64,000 nucleotides of DNA from GCA-2794515 sp034436155 (GCA_034436155.1 DAOTVP010000042.1:14718-78717); one strand, 5' to 3'; positions 8,227 to 17,228 are shown, counted from the stretch's first letter. The notes: a model not told the origin generated them from the sequence alone. Numbers and translations: made by a program.

Positions 8227-10046
8227 GATGATTTGGTCGCCTCTTTTTGCTCTTGTTGCAATTCACGTTCTACCATGCGGGCATACATGTTATTTTGTGC
8301 GATGAGTGCCTCATGCGTGCCTTGTGCGATAACCCGCCCCTCATCCATCACCACGATAAAATCGGCATCTTTGACGGTAGCGATACGATGCGCGATGATG
8401 ATACTGGTACGGCTTTTGAAGACTTCGCGCAATTCGCCCAAAATATCGGCGGCGGTATGCGTATCAACACTAGACAGGGCATCGTCTAGTATCAAAATTT
8501 CGGGGTCACGGACAATAGCGCGGGCGATAGCCACCCGTTGTTTTTGCCCACCCGATAGCATCACCCCGCGCTCGCCGACCAGCGTCTCTAATCCGTTGGG
8601 CAATTGGGGCAAATCGTTGCTCATACGTGAAATATGGATGGCTTCATCGAGCCGATCGGATGGAATCGATTCATCACCCATACGCACATTTTCTTCGAGC
8701 GTTTGGCTGAATAAAAAGGTGGATTGTGGCACGTATGCGCTGGCACGGCGCAATGCCGCTAAATCCAGATGGCGCAAATCCACACCATCCAGCGTGATAT
8801 ACCCCTCAGACGGGTCTATCACCCGCGAAATCAGGCTGACCAATAACGATTTTCCGCACCCTGTGGGACCGACCAAGCCCACAACCGCGCCTGCAGGAAT
8901 TTTGAGCGAAATATCGCGCAAAATCCATGTGTCATCCAATTTGACCCCCACCTTATGAAATTCGATTTCACCGCGCACATGCGCTAAGGCTTTGGGGTGT
9001 GGTGGGCTTTTGATGGTCGGGTGGCGTAACAACGGCGTGAGGCGTGCGAGTGCGCCAGCCGTTTGTTGAATCCGTTGGTAAATCACGCCCAAATTGAGCA
9101 AGGCGTTGGTCATCACGCCCAGATACAAGAAAAATTGGGCAAAGTTACCGAGCGTCATACCGCCATTGATGGTCAACAAACCTCCCGCCAGCACGACAAT
9201 CGCCGCGGTGGTCTCGCTGATGGCGTTGGGCAACAAGCCAATCGGCTCATTTCGGCGTTTGAAGAACAACCAAATCGAGCGATACCCCAGATTCTCTTCT
9301 AAAAATTTGCGCGATATCCCCGCTTCGTTGCCTGTCGTCTTGATGGTCTGAATCCCACTGACCGCATCTTGCACGAATGCCGATACAACACCCGCTTGGT
9401 CTTGGACTTTTTCAAACATCGGCGCAAGCACCGCCCCCGCCCGTATCTGAAAACTGGTCGAGACGGTCAACACCACAAATACCAACATTGCCAACGGCAG
9501 GTGGACGGTCGCCATGAGGATGAAGGTCATCACCAAGATGAAAATCGAACTTCCGCTTCGGCTGAAGCCCATCACCATCAAACGCCATATCATCAAAATA
9601 TCGCTGTACATGCGCGATATAATGTCGCCTGTGGGATAATGTTGGTAAAAATCTTGCTCCAATTCGAGCAGATTATCAAATAAAGTCGCCCGAATATCAT
9701 AATTTGTGCGGAAAGCGATAATCCCGCTATAATAACGCATACCATAAAATGCGCCCAAACTGATGAAGGCGAGTCCTAAAATGAGCAAACCGTCGGTGGC
9801 AATTTGGGCGAGGGGCGCTCCCGTGCGTACATGGTCAATCACAACCCCAACAAGATAGGGTTCAATGGCGAGGGCAATCCCTGCTAACATACTAAAGGCG
9901 GTGGCGGCGATGGCTTGATATTTATACCGCAGTATAAACCCCATCAACCAACGATAATTAGCGACAGGTTGTTCGATTTTGGGGGTCTGAACAGGCTGTT
10001 TATCTTCAGACACACCCACAAAACCCGTTGCAGATGGGATAGACAT
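8223..10046 (-). CDS. ABC exporter half-transporter with degenerate Walker B
   Basis: 607-residue fused permease-ATPase and first gene of the exporter pair. An N-terminal cytoplasmic piece of about 35 residues precedes six membrane helices. The ATPase has Walker A GPTGCGKSLL, signature LSGGQKQRVAI, and Walker B ILILDDALSSVD. In the last, the residue after the Walker B Asp is Asp, not the catalytic Glu. The switch His is kept (IIIAHRIATV). In heterodimeric exporters this substitution marks the non-hydrolysing site, and the consensus site is then completed by the other gene's Glu. It is transcribed divergently from the exported protein at 10167. Confidence 0.93.
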   Translation of the reverse strand: MSIPSATGFVGVSEDKQPVQTPKIEQPVANYRWLMGFILRYKYQAIAATAFSMLAGIALAIEPYLVGVVIDHVRTGAPLAQIATDGLLILGLAFISLGAFYGMRYYSGIIAFRTNYDIRATLFDNLLELEQDFYQHYPTGDIISRMYSDILMIWRLMVMGFSRSGSSIFILVMTFILMATVHLPLAMLVFVVLTVSTSFQIRAGAVLAPMFEKVQDQAGVVSAFVQDAVSGIQTIKTTGNEAGISRKFLEENLGYRSIWLFFKRRNEPIGLLPNAISETTAAIVVLAGGLLTINGGMTLGNFAQFFLYLGVMTNALLNLGVIYQRIQQTAGALARLTPLLRHPTIKSPPHPKALAHVRGEIEFHKVGVKLDDTWILRDISLKIPAGAVVGLVGPTGCGKSLLVSLISRVIDPSEGYITLDGVDLRHLDLAALRRASAYVPQSTFLFSQTLEENVRMGDESIPSDRLDEAIHISRMSNDLPQLPNGLETLVGERGVMLSGGQKQRVAIARAIVRDPEILILDDALSSVDTHTAADILGELREVFKSRTSIIIAHRIATVKDADFIVVMDEGRVIAQGTHEALIAQNNMYARMVERELQQEQKEATKSS

Positions 10047-10166
10047 AATTCAAAATCCCCTTTCTTGTGCTATTCTGGAACTTTATCGTATCAGAGTGGC
10101 GCATGACCATATAAGACCATTATGCAGATTTATGGGTAAATTGAATAATTAAAAGATGAGGATACA

Positions 10167-10961
10167 ATGATGAGACGCTTAATATACGTATGCTATGCCC
10201 TGTGTTTGTTGGGGATACTCACACTTTCGAGCCATGCCCAAACGGGCGATTCGTGTTTGATAGATCTCAGCGCCGCCGCCGCCAGCCTTGTACAAGCCCA
10301 AGCGCAAGCCAGTAGCGGCAATATCGCCGCGGCAATCGCCAAAATCCGCGAATTACAAGCCCAACTCGATGCCATTGTCGCCAATTGTGACGATGCCACC
10401 AGCACGACTATCCAACCAACACCCGCCGAAACAGATCAACCCTCTGCCACCGCAACAACGCCACCAATTCCAACGCGCTTCACGGCATCCAACGGCATTT
10501 TATCGTTCCGATTGCCCGCGGGTTGGGCGAGTTTTGAACAAGGCAATTCGGTATTCATCGGCACATCAACAATTACCGCGCAAGGGTTGGTTCAATTTAC
10601 CCCGCCACTTGGCGATAATTTAGGCGCGGGTTTAATTTTGGGGACGACTAAGCAACTCGCGCCAACAGTACGCGATGGCGCGAATTTTGTGGATGTGTTG
10701 GTGGCATATCAAAGTCAGTTACGGTTAGGCGGGTTCTCTGTCAGTGAAGAATTAACCCCCACCACATGGCAAAACAAGCCCGCGGGACGCTTTATCTTCC
10801 AGAATACCAACATGGCGGGCATCATGCAGGTGATTGAACTGCAAGCCGAAACAGATGGGTTGCATTTGCTGGTGTTTGTTGTGAGTACGCCAAGCAATCG
10901 TGACGTACTCGAAGCCACGCTCACAGAATTGCTCGATTCGGTAGAAATCGCCCTGCCATGA
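10167..10961 (+). CDS. Exported protein with helical N-part and PsbP-like C-part
   Basis: 264 residues, starting with a Sec signal peptide (cleavage likely after SSHAQ, about residue 25). Residues 28-75 are Ala/Gln-rich and probably a helical hairpin with two Cys. A Thr/Pro-rich linker spans about 82-105. The C-terminal 150 residues (FRLPAGWASFEQGNSVFIG) have the look of a PsbP/DcrB-like fold, which is a weak fold guess. Its stop overlaps the start of the MFS gene by 4 nt (ATGA), so the two are made together. This suggests an envelope helper of, or coupling to, the transporter. Confidence 0.7.
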   Translation: MMRRLIYVCYALCLLGILTLSSHAQTGDSCLIDLSAAAASLVQAQAQASSGNIAAAIAKIRELQAQLDAIVANCDDATSTTIQPTPAETDQPSATATTPPIPTRFTASNGILSFRLPAGWASFEQGNSVFIGTSTITAQGLVQFTPPLGDNLGAGLILGTTKQLAPTVRDGANFVDVLVAYQSQLRLGGFSVSEELTPTTWQNKPAGRFIFQNTNMAGIMQVIELQAETDGLHLLVFVVSTPSNRDVLEATLTELLDSVEIALP

Positions 10962-12259
10962 GCGCCAATACCCCCCATGTGAACGAAAAATGGGTGTTGG
11001 TGGCGACTATTTTGCCATCCGCCGTCGCCTTTTTATTAGGCACGTTATTGAGCATCGCCCAACCCGCCATTCAGACTGAATTTAACGCGCCGACTTCGCA
11101 GGTGTTATGGGTGATTAACGCCTATCAGTTGTTTTTATCGGCGCTGATTTTGCTCGGCGGGTCATTGGGCGATCATTTCGGGCGCAATCGGATATTTTTC
11201 ATCGGCATTTCGGGCTTCACCTTCGCCTCGCTCCTCTGCGGACTCGCGCCTAGCATCGAATGGCTGATTATTTTTCGGGCATTACAAGGGGTGGGTGGCG
11301 CGTTGATGGTGCCAGGGAGTCTCGCCATATTGAGCGCGGTTGTCGCACCAGAACGGCGCGGTGTGACGATTGGCTTATGGGCAACCTTCACCACCTTAGC
11401 CACGATGGTGGCAATTCCGATTGGCGGGTTCATCGTGCGAATCGGCTTATGGCGTGGCGCATTTTTGATGACCATCCCCTTTTGCCTCATTGGATTATAT
11501 GCGCTGGCGCGTTATGTGCCAGAAAGCCGTGATGACGATGCTCAAACTGCCAAGCTCGATTATTGGGGCGCGTTGCTCATCACTTTGGCATTGGCAGGTG
11601 TGACGTATGGCATCGGCGAAATCAACACGCTTGACACGCTCGGATTGCTCATCACGCTCGGCGGTGGGGTGGTGGCGTTCATCGTATTTTTATGGGTCGA
11701 ATCGGGCAATCGGCACGCGCTCGTCCCGTTTTATCTGTTCAAAAATCGGACGTTTAGCGGGACAAATATCCTGACGCTGTTTTTATATGGGGCGTTAGGC
11801 GCGGCGTTTACCTTTTTACCGCTTAATCTCATCCAAATTCAGGGTTATCCCGAAGATCTTGCGGGAATCGCCACCCTACCCGTGAGCATCGGCATCGCCC
11901 TGTTAGGTAGATGGTCGGGCAAATGGATAGACCGTTTTGGCGCACGCCCGTTATTGACCATCGGACCCATCTTAACGGGCATCGGATTTGGATTGTTGGG
12001 ATTGGTCGGCATCACAAACGGCACAGCAGATTATTGGACGACGTTTTTCCCTGGCATCGTATTCGTGAGCATCGGCATGGGGTTGGTAGTCGCACCGCTC
12101 ACAACCGCCGTGATGGGATCGGTGCCTGTGAGCGCGAGTGGGACGGCATCGGGCATCAACAACGCCGTATCGCGTGTGGCGGGGGTGTTGGCGGTGGCAC
12201 TATTTGGCGCGATGATGATTCATCTATCGTCCTACGATATGGCGCATGTATTGGCTTAA
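10958..12259 (+). CDS. MFS drug-efflux type transporter (DHA2-like)
   Basis: 433-residue polytopic membrane protein. The N-half has the MFS motif A (GGSLGDHFGRNRIF) after helix 2 and the antiporter-type segment FRALQGVGGALMVPGSLAIL. ESRDDDAQTAKLDYWGALL marks the central loop of the EmrB/QacA (DHA2) group. Those proteins usually have about 14 helices and close to 500 residues, so this one is somewhat short at the C-terminus and ends soon after the last helix. Proton-driven export of small hydrophobic compounds is the family role. It is translationally coupled to the exported protein upstream. Confidence 0.87.
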   Translation: MSANTPHVNEKWVLVATILPSAVAFLLGTLLSIAQPAIQTEFNAPTSQVLWVINAYQLFLSALILLGGSLGDHFGRNRIFFIGISGFTFASLLCGLAPSIEWLIIFRALQGVGGALMVPGSLAILSAVVAPERRGVTIGLWATFTTLATMVAIPIGGFIVRIGLWRGAFLMTIPFCLIGLYALARYVPESRDDDAQTAKLDYWGALLITLALAGVTYGIGEINTLDTLGLLITLGGGVVAFIVFLWVESGNRHALVPFYLFKNRTFSGTNILTLFLYGALGAAFTFLPLNLIQIQGYPEDLAGIATLPVSIGIALLGRWSGKWIDRFGARPLLTIGPILTGIGFGLLGLVGITNGTADYWTTFFPGIVFVSIGMGLVVAPLTTAVMGSVPVSASGTASGINNAVSRVAGVLAVALFGAMMIHLSSYDMAHVLA

Positions 12260-12329
12260 ACAGGCGGTGTGGGCTATACTGATAAAGACATATTTCGTCC
12301 TCTTATAGTGTATTTTCGAGGATATTATC

Positions 12330-13409
12330 ATGCACAAAACAAAATTGTTGTTCATCCCATTCGCACTATTGATGGTGCTATTACTCAGTGGCATTTTATT
12401 CGCCACCACACCCGCACCTGTTCAGGCACAGACCTTCGGAACTGGTCCGTGGACATCGCAATTTTATAATTCGCCCAATTTCCAAAACCCGATTGCGGGC
12501 GCAACCCCCACCTATACCATCATCAGCTTTAACTGGGGGACGGGCTTCCCGACCGATGCGGGCGGTATCCCTGTGAATGGCGTGCCAGCCGATAATTTTT
12601 CGGCACAATTTTTTAGCACACAAACCTTTAATGCAGGCACATACACCTTCACCATGAGCGCCGATGATGCCGCCAGTCTGCATATCAACAATGTGCAAGT
12701 GTTGAGCATTGGCACGGCGGGATCGCAATCGGTACAAGTGGTATTGCCCGGTGGCGCTGTCACCATGCGGATTGATTACACCGAATTCGCGGGGACTGCC
12801 AGCTTATCACTTTCATGGATAGACCAGACAGGCGGTGGTGGTGGCGGAGGTGTCGCTACGGCAGGTCCGACTGTAACGCCCGCACGCCCAACCAATACCC
12901 CATTGCCCGCCATTCCTGCAGGCGCGTTGACGGCAACCGTCATCCGCGCAGGCACACTCAATGTACGCGAAGCGCCCTCGACAGGCGGGCGCATTTTGGG
13001 GCGCATTTTACGCGGACAGACCTACGCGGTAGTCGGTCGAAATGAAGAGGCGACATGGTTCTTGTTACAACTATCGGGCTTCCAAGCATGGGCATATGGC
13101 TATTATTTATTCATCAATGGCAATGAATTCAACGCGCCCATCAGCAGTTCGACCTCGCTGTTTGGCTTGGCGGGGATGCCCGATACAGGTGTGCGCGGAC
13201 TCGCCGAGTCGGTCATGCGGTTGCGCCAAGGTCCATCAGTGGCGACAACGCAAATTGGGCGCGTCACTTGGGGCGACCAATTCCCCATCGTTGGGCGCAC
13301 AGCAGATGGCTATTGGTTACAAATTGTATGGAAGGGTACAGTGGGTTGGATTTACGCCCCCTATGTGCGGATTGTTGAAGGGGATTATAACGCCCTGCCG
13401 ATACGGTGA
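12330..13409 (+). CDS. Exported PA14-SH3b-SH3b protein
   Basis: 359 residues with a signal peptide (cleavage near TPAPVQAQ, about residue 34). Residues about 40-165 resemble a PA14 beta-sandwich (FTMSADDAASLHINN, then a Gly-rich run). A Pro/Thr linker follows, then two SH3b-like repeats (about 198-265 and 285-350). PA14 domains bind carbohydrate and SH3b domains bind cell-wall peptides, so an extracellular wall-attached adhesin or carbohydrate-binding role is inferred. GAGGA lies about 8 nt before ATG 12330. The gene ends in a gap full of repeats and faces the L,D-transpeptidase. Confidence 0.82.
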   Translation: MHKTKLLFIPFALLMVLLLSGILFATTPAPVQAQTFGTGPWTSQFYNSPNFQNPIAGATPTYTIISFNWGTGFPTDAGGIPVNGVPADNFSAQFFSTQTFNAGTYTFTMSADDAASLHINNVQVLSIGTAGSQSVQVVLPGGAVTMRIDYTEFAGTASLSLSWIDQTGGGGGGGVATAGPTVTPARPTNTPLPAIPAGALTATVIRAGTLNVREAPSTGGRILGRILRGQTYAVVGRNEEATWFLLQLSGFQAWAYGYYLFINGNEFNAPISSSTSLFGLAGMPDTGVRGLAESVMRLRQGPSVATTQIGRVTWGDQFPIVGRTADGYWLQIVWKGTVGWIYAPYVRIVEGDYNALPIR

Positions 13410-13432
13410 TGCATACGATTCGTACGTAGGGC

Positions 13433-13456
13433 GGGCGGATATACGAGGCTAAAGCC
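13433..13456. repeat. Dispersed imperfect palindrome, truncated copy 3
   Basis: Left part only: GGGCGGATATACGAGGCT followed by AAAGCC, then a direct re-start of the full element three bases later. It looks like a partial duplication of copy 4. Confidence 0.75.
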
Positions 13457-13459
13457 ATA

Positions 13460-13495
13460 GGGCGGATATACGAGGCTAAAGCCTCTAATCCGCCC
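13460..13495. repeat. Dispersed imperfect palindrome, copy 4
   Basis: Outer arms GGGCGGAT / ATCCGCCC, inner arms GAGGCT / AGCCTC, with the family's ATACG / CTAAT asymmetry. This is the most complete member together with 25010-25045. Confidence 0.85.
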
Positions 13496-13506
13496 CTACA
13501 AACGCA

Positions 13507-13740
13507 AAAATTTCCTATGACCTGTACAGGTCAAAATTTCCTATGACCTGTACGGGTCAAAATTTTCTATGACCTGTATGGGTCAAAATTTTCCATGACC
13601 TGTATGGGTCAAAAATTTCCATGACCTGTATGGGTCAAAATTTTCTATGACCTGTATGGGTCAAAATTTCCTATGACCTGTACGGGTCAAAATTTTCTAT
13701 GACCTGTACGAGTCAAAATTTCCTATGACCTGTAGGGGAC
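13507..13740. repeat. Tandem array of nine 26-bp units
   Basis: The ATGACCTGTA start of each unit is at 13517, 13543, 13569, 13595, 13621, 13647, 13673, 13699 and 13725, an exact 26-bp period. Each unit holds GACC-TGTACA-like-GGTC, perfectly palindromic in unit 1 (13519-13532), then AAAATTTYC. Units differ by a few transitions (TACGGG, TATGGG, TACGAG). The ninth runs directly into the palindrome at 13736. No spacers are present, so this is not CRISPR. Confidence 0.92.
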
Positions 13741-13768
13741 GATTAGCGCGAAGCGCGTATATCGTCCC
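13736..13768. repeat. Dispersed imperfect palindrome, copy 5 (GACGAT subtype)
   Basis: Outer arms GGGACGAT / ATCGTCCC replace GGGCGGAT / ATCCGCCC, and the inner stem is GCGC-GAA-GCGC. The core TTAG ... CGTATAT is kept. It abuts the 26-bp satellite. Confidence 0.8.
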
Positions 13769-13833
13769 TATGACAATTTCATTTTCATACCTGTACAGAC
13801 ACGCAGAAACGCATCCTCAGCATATCACGTTTA

Positions 13834-14919
13834 TTATTTGGTAGCCGCGCCTTCGCCCCGATATTCGCCAGAGCTATGCACATACACGTAATTGATGGGA
13901 TTGCCATCTTCATCACGGAGGGTTGTCCCTGCCATCCACGAAAACACATAACTGGCATCGCTAATGGTCAAATTCACACAGCCTTTACTTTGACGATAGC
14001 CAAAATTGTCGTGCCAATACGTGCCGTGCAAACTGCGCCCTTCATCGAAATACATCACATATGGGACACTCTGCAAATCCCACGCATTCGGCGCGCCCGT
14101 TAGCCCCGACATGCGGTCACGGTCAAGTCGCGCCCAGACGGGGTAAATGCCCTCACGGGTATCAAAGCCGGGCACACCTGTGGCGATGAGTGTGGCAAAA
14201 ACGGGCGTATCATTTTCGTAAGCGACTAAGGTTTGTTCGTATAAATCTATCGCCACCCAACGCCCCTCAACCCCCTCGGGACGGTCAATTTTGAACACTT
14301 TGGCGACCATCCGTTGCTCAACCCATTGATTCGGACCGACCATATACCAGCGCCAACCATCTTCATCTACTGTTTCGGCGAAGATATTGACCAAATCGTA
14401 GCGTTGGACTAAGCGCCCTGTCTCGCGGGATTGACGCGCACCGGGTTCTGGCACGGTGAACATCGTCCCCAAAATCCACGCGAAACGGTTTTCGAGACCA
14501 TCCAAAATCCGCACCCCACTCATATACGATAAATTTTGATTTTCTTGAACATCTTCTGCCCGAAACCATTCGCCATTTTCGGCTTGCACCCAACCCTCGA
14601 CCTGATTCACAACATTGATAAAATTAAATCCCGCAGGCATGTTGCGAATCACATTGCCACCGGGCGCATCGAAGACGGGCGGTTGGGTGTTATTCACGCG
14701 CCAAAAATCATAATAATCAAGCGTGAAGCGGTCTTGTGGAATGGGTAATACAGTCGGCACAGGGAAGGCTTGCATCAGGCGCATACACGCATCGGGAATT
14801 TCACCATTCGGCACAACATCGGCACAAGCAGAGGTATCTATCTGCGCGTGAGCAGGGGCGACCATGCTCAGGCTGAACAATGCCAACAGAAGCAACCATA
14901 GGCGGGTATATTTCATCAT
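13834..14919 (-). CDS. Exported L,D-transpeptidase (YkuD) with N-terminal SH3-like region
   Basis: 361 residues with a signal peptide (cleavage after APAHAQ, about residue 26). Residues about 65-215 look like one or two SH3-type wall-binding folds. The YkuD catalytic domain lies at about 224-350, with the His in RSLHGTYWHDNFG and nucleophile Cys314 in SKGCVNL. These enzymes form 3-3 peptidoglycan cross-links or attach proteins to the wall, outside the membrane. GGAG lies about 10 nt before ATG 14919, and a second ATG is at 14916. It converges with the PA14 protein across the repeat region. Confidence 0.92.
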   Translation of the reverse strand: MMKYTRLWLLLLALFSLSMVAPAHAQIDTSACADVVPNGEIPDACMRLMQAFPVPTVLPIPQDRFTLDYYDFWRVNNTQPPVFDAPGGNVIRNMPAGFNFINVVNQVEGWVQAENGEWFRAEDVQENQNLSYMSGVRILDGLENRFAWILGTMFTVPEPGARQSRETGRLVQRYDLVNIFAETVDEDGWRWYMVGPNQWVEQRMVAKVFKIDRPEGVEGRWVAIDLYEQTLVAYENDTPVFATLIATGVPGFDTREGIYPVWARLDRDRMSGLTGAPNAWDLQSVPYVMYFDEGRSLHGTYWHDNFGYRQSKGCVNLTISDASYVFSWMAGTTLRDEDGNPINYVYVHSSGEYRGEGAATK

Positions 14920-15028
14920 CAGTTTACTACTCCATACTACTCAAATCGCTGGTTTCGACAAATAATAGCATAAGTTATAGATGCGCTGAATAGGTCTAAT
15001 CTGACGCTTACCCTACAGGAGACATGTT

Positions 15029-15847
15029 TTGGGGACGCTCTATCTTGTACCCACACCCATCGGCAATTTAGAAGACATCACCCTACGGGCGTTGCGGATT
15101 TTGCGCGAGGTATCGCTCATCGCCGCCGAAGATACGCGCACCAGCTACATTCTGCTCAATCATTACGACATCAAAACACCGCTCACCAGTTATCATGAAC
15201 ATAACAAATTGACCAAACTCGATGCCATATTGGGCGCATTAGCCCATGACGATGTGGCGCTCATCTCTGATGCAGGCACACCTGCCATTAGCGACCCTGG
15301 GTATGAATTGGTCAAAGCCGTCATCGAAGCGGGGTATCGGGTCGAAGCATTGCCAGGGGCAAATGCGCTACTACCTGCGTTAACCGCGTCTGGTTTGCCA
15401 ACCGATAGCTTTCTCTTTCTCGGATTTTTCCCGCGCAAACAGAGCCAACAAACGGCATTACTAACCGAAATCGCCTTATTCCGACACACACTCATCTGGT
15501 ACGAAAGCCCGAATCGGCTGGTGGATACGCTCACCGTCATCCATGACCAATTGGGAGACCGTCCGATATGCGTGGCGCGGGAAATCAGCAAAAAGTTTGA
15601 GGAATTTGCGCGTGGTGATGTCTCTGGGGTGATACATCATTTTGAACAACATCCCCCGCGTGGCGAGATCGTGATCGTGGTCGGTGGCGCGGTGGATAGC
15701 CCGCCCGAAAAATGGACAGAAGCCCAACTGCGCGATGAAATTATCAGAAGGCGCAACAATGGCGATCCACTCAAAACCATCGCCCGCGATTTAGCCCTCA
15801 TCAGTGGGTGGGATAGGCGCGAAATTTACGACTTAGGTACAGATTAA
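15029..15847 (+). CDS. rsmI: 16S rRNA 2'-O-ribose C1402 methyltransferase RsmI
   Basis: 272 residues, the usual length for RsmI. The N-terminus GTLYLVPTPIGNLEDITLRA is the family hallmark, followed by AAEDTRTSYILLNHY and LISDAGTPAISDPGYELV of the tetrapyrrole-methylase fold. The enzyme uses SAM to methylate the ribose of C1402 in the ribosomal decoding centre. The start is a TTG at 15029, because AGGAG (15017-15021) is 7 nt upstream, while the nearby ATG at 15024 is out of frame. It stands alone, converging with the small gene at 15913. Confidence 0.96.
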   Translation: MGTLYLVPTPIGNLEDITLRALRILREVSLIAAEDTRTSYILLNHYDIKTPLTSYHEHNKLTKLDAILGALAHDDVALISDAGTPAISDPGYELVKAVIEAGYRVEALPGANALLPALTASGLPTDSFLFLGFFPRKQSQQTALLTEIALFRHTLIWYESPNRLVDTLTVIHDQLGDRPICVAREISKKFEEFARGDVSGVIHHFEQHPPRGEIVIVVGGAVDSPPEKWTEAQLRDEIIRRRNNGDPLKTIARDLALISGWDRREIYDLGTD

Positions 15848-15912
15848 ACTTATCACATGGGCTGTTAATCGAAGCAATATGTTTGTATCCACAAAAACCC
15901 GATTCATCATGA

Positions 15913-16137
15913 TTAATCGTACATATCCTCTCTACGGTCTGAATATCCCGGTAAAATGCCACCTACATCAACAACCATAGATTCCCAAATAACCTTTTTC
16001 TCTTCAATTGTGAGCGGTTGGGATTTCGATTTTTGGAGCAGGTATTCGATGAGTTCTGCCCGCTTTTCATCCGATAATTGGTCTACTAACTTTAATAACG
16101 TTTCGTATTCGATATTCAATTGAATGGTCATGATCAT
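15913..16137 (-). CDS. Small antitoxin-like protein (orphan)
   Basis: 74 residues. The N-half LKLVDQLSDEKRAELIEYLL resembles the amphipathic dimerisation helix common in small antitoxin-like proteins. The C-half ends in GGILPGYSDRREDMYD, the type of tail that often contacts a toxin. No toxin gene is adjacent: it sits 12 nt downstream of proline dehydrogenase on the same strand and converges with rsmI. A GAGAGG about 5 nt before the first ATG supports the start. Its function is not known, and an orphan or trans-acting antitoxin is one reading. Confidence 0.6.
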   Translation of the reverse strand: MIMTIQLNIEYETLLKLVDQLSDEKRAELIEYLLQKSKSQPLTIEEKKVIWESMVVDVGGILPGYSDRREDMYD

Positions 16138-16149
16138 CTACCTCTCTTA

Positions 16150-17079
16150 CTATTTTCTGAACAAACTCCGCATCAAAAACCACACATTGGCGGGGCGTTC
16201 TGCTAATCTTCGCATAAAATACGGATACCATGCCTCGCCAAATGGCACATACACCCGTGTTTGCACGCCCGCCTTAGCCAATTCGGTTTGGCGTTCTCGG
16301 CGGATGCCATACAACATCTGAATTTCATACTGGCTATTATCCACCCCATTTTCGCCCGCGAGGGCAATGGCTTGGCTAATCATTTTCTCATCGTGCGTCC
16401 CCAATTCCAGATAGGCGGGTGGGATATGCGTGAAATAATCGCGCATAATATCCACGTATGCCTTATCCACATCGGCTTTTTGTGGATAGGCGATAGTCTC
16501 TGGTTCTAAATATGCCCCTTTGACCAACCGAATCCGCGCCCCTTCGCGGGCTAATTCACGCATATCGTTGATGCTCCGATGCAACATCGACTGAATCACC
16601 GTGCCGATGAGCCGACCATAATCATACTCATCGCGCATGGTGCGATATAAGCGTAGGGTGACATCGGTGTAGGGGCTACCCTCCATATCAATCGTGACGG
16701 GGATGTTATAACTCTTGGCAGAATTGAGGATATGGCGCAAATTCGCCACACACAGCTCTTCGCCAATATCTAAGCCCATATGCGTCAATTTGAGCGAAAT
16801 AGAGGCATTTAGGCGGTGTTTATGGATATTTTCGAGCAAATCCAGATAGGTCTTACGCACCGCTTCGGTTTCTTCGGCACGGGTGACACTTTCGCCCAGA
16901 TAATCTAGCGTCACCGATAACCCCGATGCGTTCAGGGCTTGGGTGATGCGGATAGCCTCGTCTAGGGTTTCACCCGCCACAAAACGCCGCGCCATTCGGC
17001 GGGCAATGAAAAAGTGGGTGACTAAAAATCGCGCCCATTTTGCTTGTGAAAGATATAAAAATAGTCGTCGCATGAGCAT
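16150..17079 (-). CDS. Proline dehydrogenase (monofunctional PRODH)
   Basis: 309 residues from the ATG at 17079, matching the roughly 305-310 of monofunctional bacterial PRODH. It is a TIM barrel that oxidises proline to pyrroline-5-carboxylate with FAD. Family marks are SISLKLTHMGLDIG, VTIDMEGSPYTD, RIRLVKGAYLEP and the C-terminal YVPFGEAWYPYFMRRLAERP, which holds the substrate-binding Arg pair. An upstream in-frame start at 17142 would add 21 residues of poor sequence. AAGGA lies about 10 nt before 17079. A partner P5C dehydrogenase is not in the window. Confidence 0.93.
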   Translation of the reverse strand: MLMRRLFLYLSQAKWARFLVTHFFIARRMARRFVAGETLDEAIRITQALNASGLSVTLDYLGESVTRAEETEAVRKTYLDLLENIHKHRLNASISLKLTHMGLDIGEELCVANLRHILNSAKSYNIPVTIDMEGSPYTDVTLRLYRTMRDEYDYGRLIGTVIQSMLHRSINDMRELAREGARIRLVKGAYLEPETIAYPQKADVDKAYVDIMRDYFTHIPPAYLELGTHDEKMISQAIALAGENGVDNSQYEIQMLYGIRRERQTELAKAGVQTRVYVPFGEAWYPYFMRRLAERPANVWFLMRSLFRK

Positions 17080-17145
17080 GATGAAAAAATCCTTTTCGAT
17101 CAAAAAATTTAAGTGAATGCTGGATATGATAAAGGATAGCATTTA

Positions 17146-17175
17146 GGGCGGATATACGTGATGCCTAATCCGCCC
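17146..17175. repeat. Dispersed imperfect palindrome, copy 6 (inner stem lost)
   Basis: GGGCGGATATACG, a short TGATGC centre, then CTAATCCGCCC. The outer arms and the asymmetric core remain while the inner stem is decayed. It lies between proline dehydrogenase and pfkA. Confidence 0.75.
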
Positions 17176-17208
17176 GTACAACGCTAATTAAGGTCTTTAT
17201 GTCTGTAC

Positions 17209-17228
17209 GGACGCGCTTCTGCGCGTCC
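17209..17228. terminator. Hairpin downstream of pfkA
   Basis: Perfect GGACGCGC-TTCT-GCGCGTCC stem loop 27 bp beyond the pfkA stop. It is flanked by CTGTAC. Similar fragments lie at about 13787-13806 and 25112-25120, so it is also a small repeat family. There is no strong U-run, so terminator activity is uncertain. Confidence 0.45.

Larger units (their letters stand above)
13410..13833. other. Repeat-filled intergenic region between convergent genes
   Basis: 424 bp without a gene. In order it holds a half copy and a full copy of the dispersed palindrome (13433-13495), nine tandem 26-bp units (about 13507-13740), another palindrome with GGGACGAT outer arms (13736-13768), and a degraded piece with CTGTACAGACACGCAG near 13787-13806. 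Confidence 0.85.

Noticed and set aside
8110..8958. 282-residue open frame on plus inside the ABC exporter genes
   Set aside because: Antisense shadow, with no start context and Cys/Ser-rich composition unlike real proteins.
13507..13740. Possible CRISPR array
   Set aside because: The 26-bp units follow each other without spacers and no cas gene is near. It is a tandem satellite.
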